6,263 nt of DNA. It comes from Desulfobacteraceae bacterium (GTDB lineage: Bacteria > Desulfobacterota > Desulfobacteria > Desulfobacterales > Desulfobacteraceae). The stretch covers positions 1-6,263 of the forward strand of contig JAFLJU010000174.1 in the NCBI GenBank assembly GCA_022712835.1, written 5' to 3'. Below the pieces are notes generated by a model, which saw only the letters and a list, made by a program, of their open reading frames with translations, had not been told where the DNA came from and searched no databases. Positions 6,263 to 6,263 of the stretch are shown here, piece by piece (the stretch's first letter is position 1; each line of letters opens with the position of its first letter). Both the position numbers and the translations under genes were made by a program.

Positions 6263-6263
6263 A

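Noticed and set aside
1..6263. Circular replicon or contig with redundant ends because both ends share 118 bp.
   Set aside because: The match does not run to the ends: 23 unique bases follow the right copy and one non-matching base precedes the left one. Joining the ends would fuse the start of an oxidoreductase to the end of a ligase. Not fully excluded.

Overview
The window is a compact operon fragment with every gene on the minus strand, read from right to left: an AMP-dependent CoA/acyl ligase of the PaaK type (5' end lost), an MIO-type aromatic amino acid ammonia-lyase, a family 2 glycosyltransferase fused to a DUF2062 membrane domain, an LpxL-like acyltransferase, a FabF-like beta-ketoacyl synthase, and the N-terminal fifth of a CrtI-like FAD oxidoreductase. 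This set, with its tight spacing (26 bp, 13 bp, a roughly 20 bp overlap, an 8 bp overlap, 19 bp), matches the core of aryl polyene / flexirubin / dialkylresorcinol-type gene clusters. The likely logic is: lyase makes a cinnamate or coumarate starter, ligase activates it, ketosynthase extends it, acyltransferase (with or without the glycosyltransferase) attaches the polyene to a membrane lipid. ACPs, ketoreductase, dehydratase, thioesterase and exporter are not in the window and would have to lie outside it.

The DNA is AT-rich. The gene complement and the split glycosyltransferase/acyltransferase arrangement suggest a Gram-negative bacterium. My best guess is an anaerobic Desulfobacterota (Desulfobacteraceae-like) organism; this is recall-based and low confidence.

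The unusual part is at the edges. An identical 118-bp sequence lies in the same orientation at 2-119 and 6123-6240. Each copy holds two tandem copies of an 11-mer (CAATTATTAAA) and ends in a perfect 18-bp-stem hairpin with a 4-nt loop. It carries no ORF and no terminal inverted repeats. The left copy cuts the oxidoreductase after about residue 104. The right copy cuts the ligase just before its conserved VPSL segment, and the same reading frame appears to resume in the 22 bases beyond it. The most economical reading is that a short, non-autonomous, hairpin-ended mobile repeat (MITE/REP-like) has inserted twice into one biosynthetic operon and broken both outer genes. An assembly chimera, or a 6-kb unit bounded by direct repeats, remains possible.

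There is no stretch over 300 bases without a gene, no tRNA or rRNA, no CRISPR array and no recognisable promoter. The operon promoter should be upstream of the ligase, beyond the right edge.
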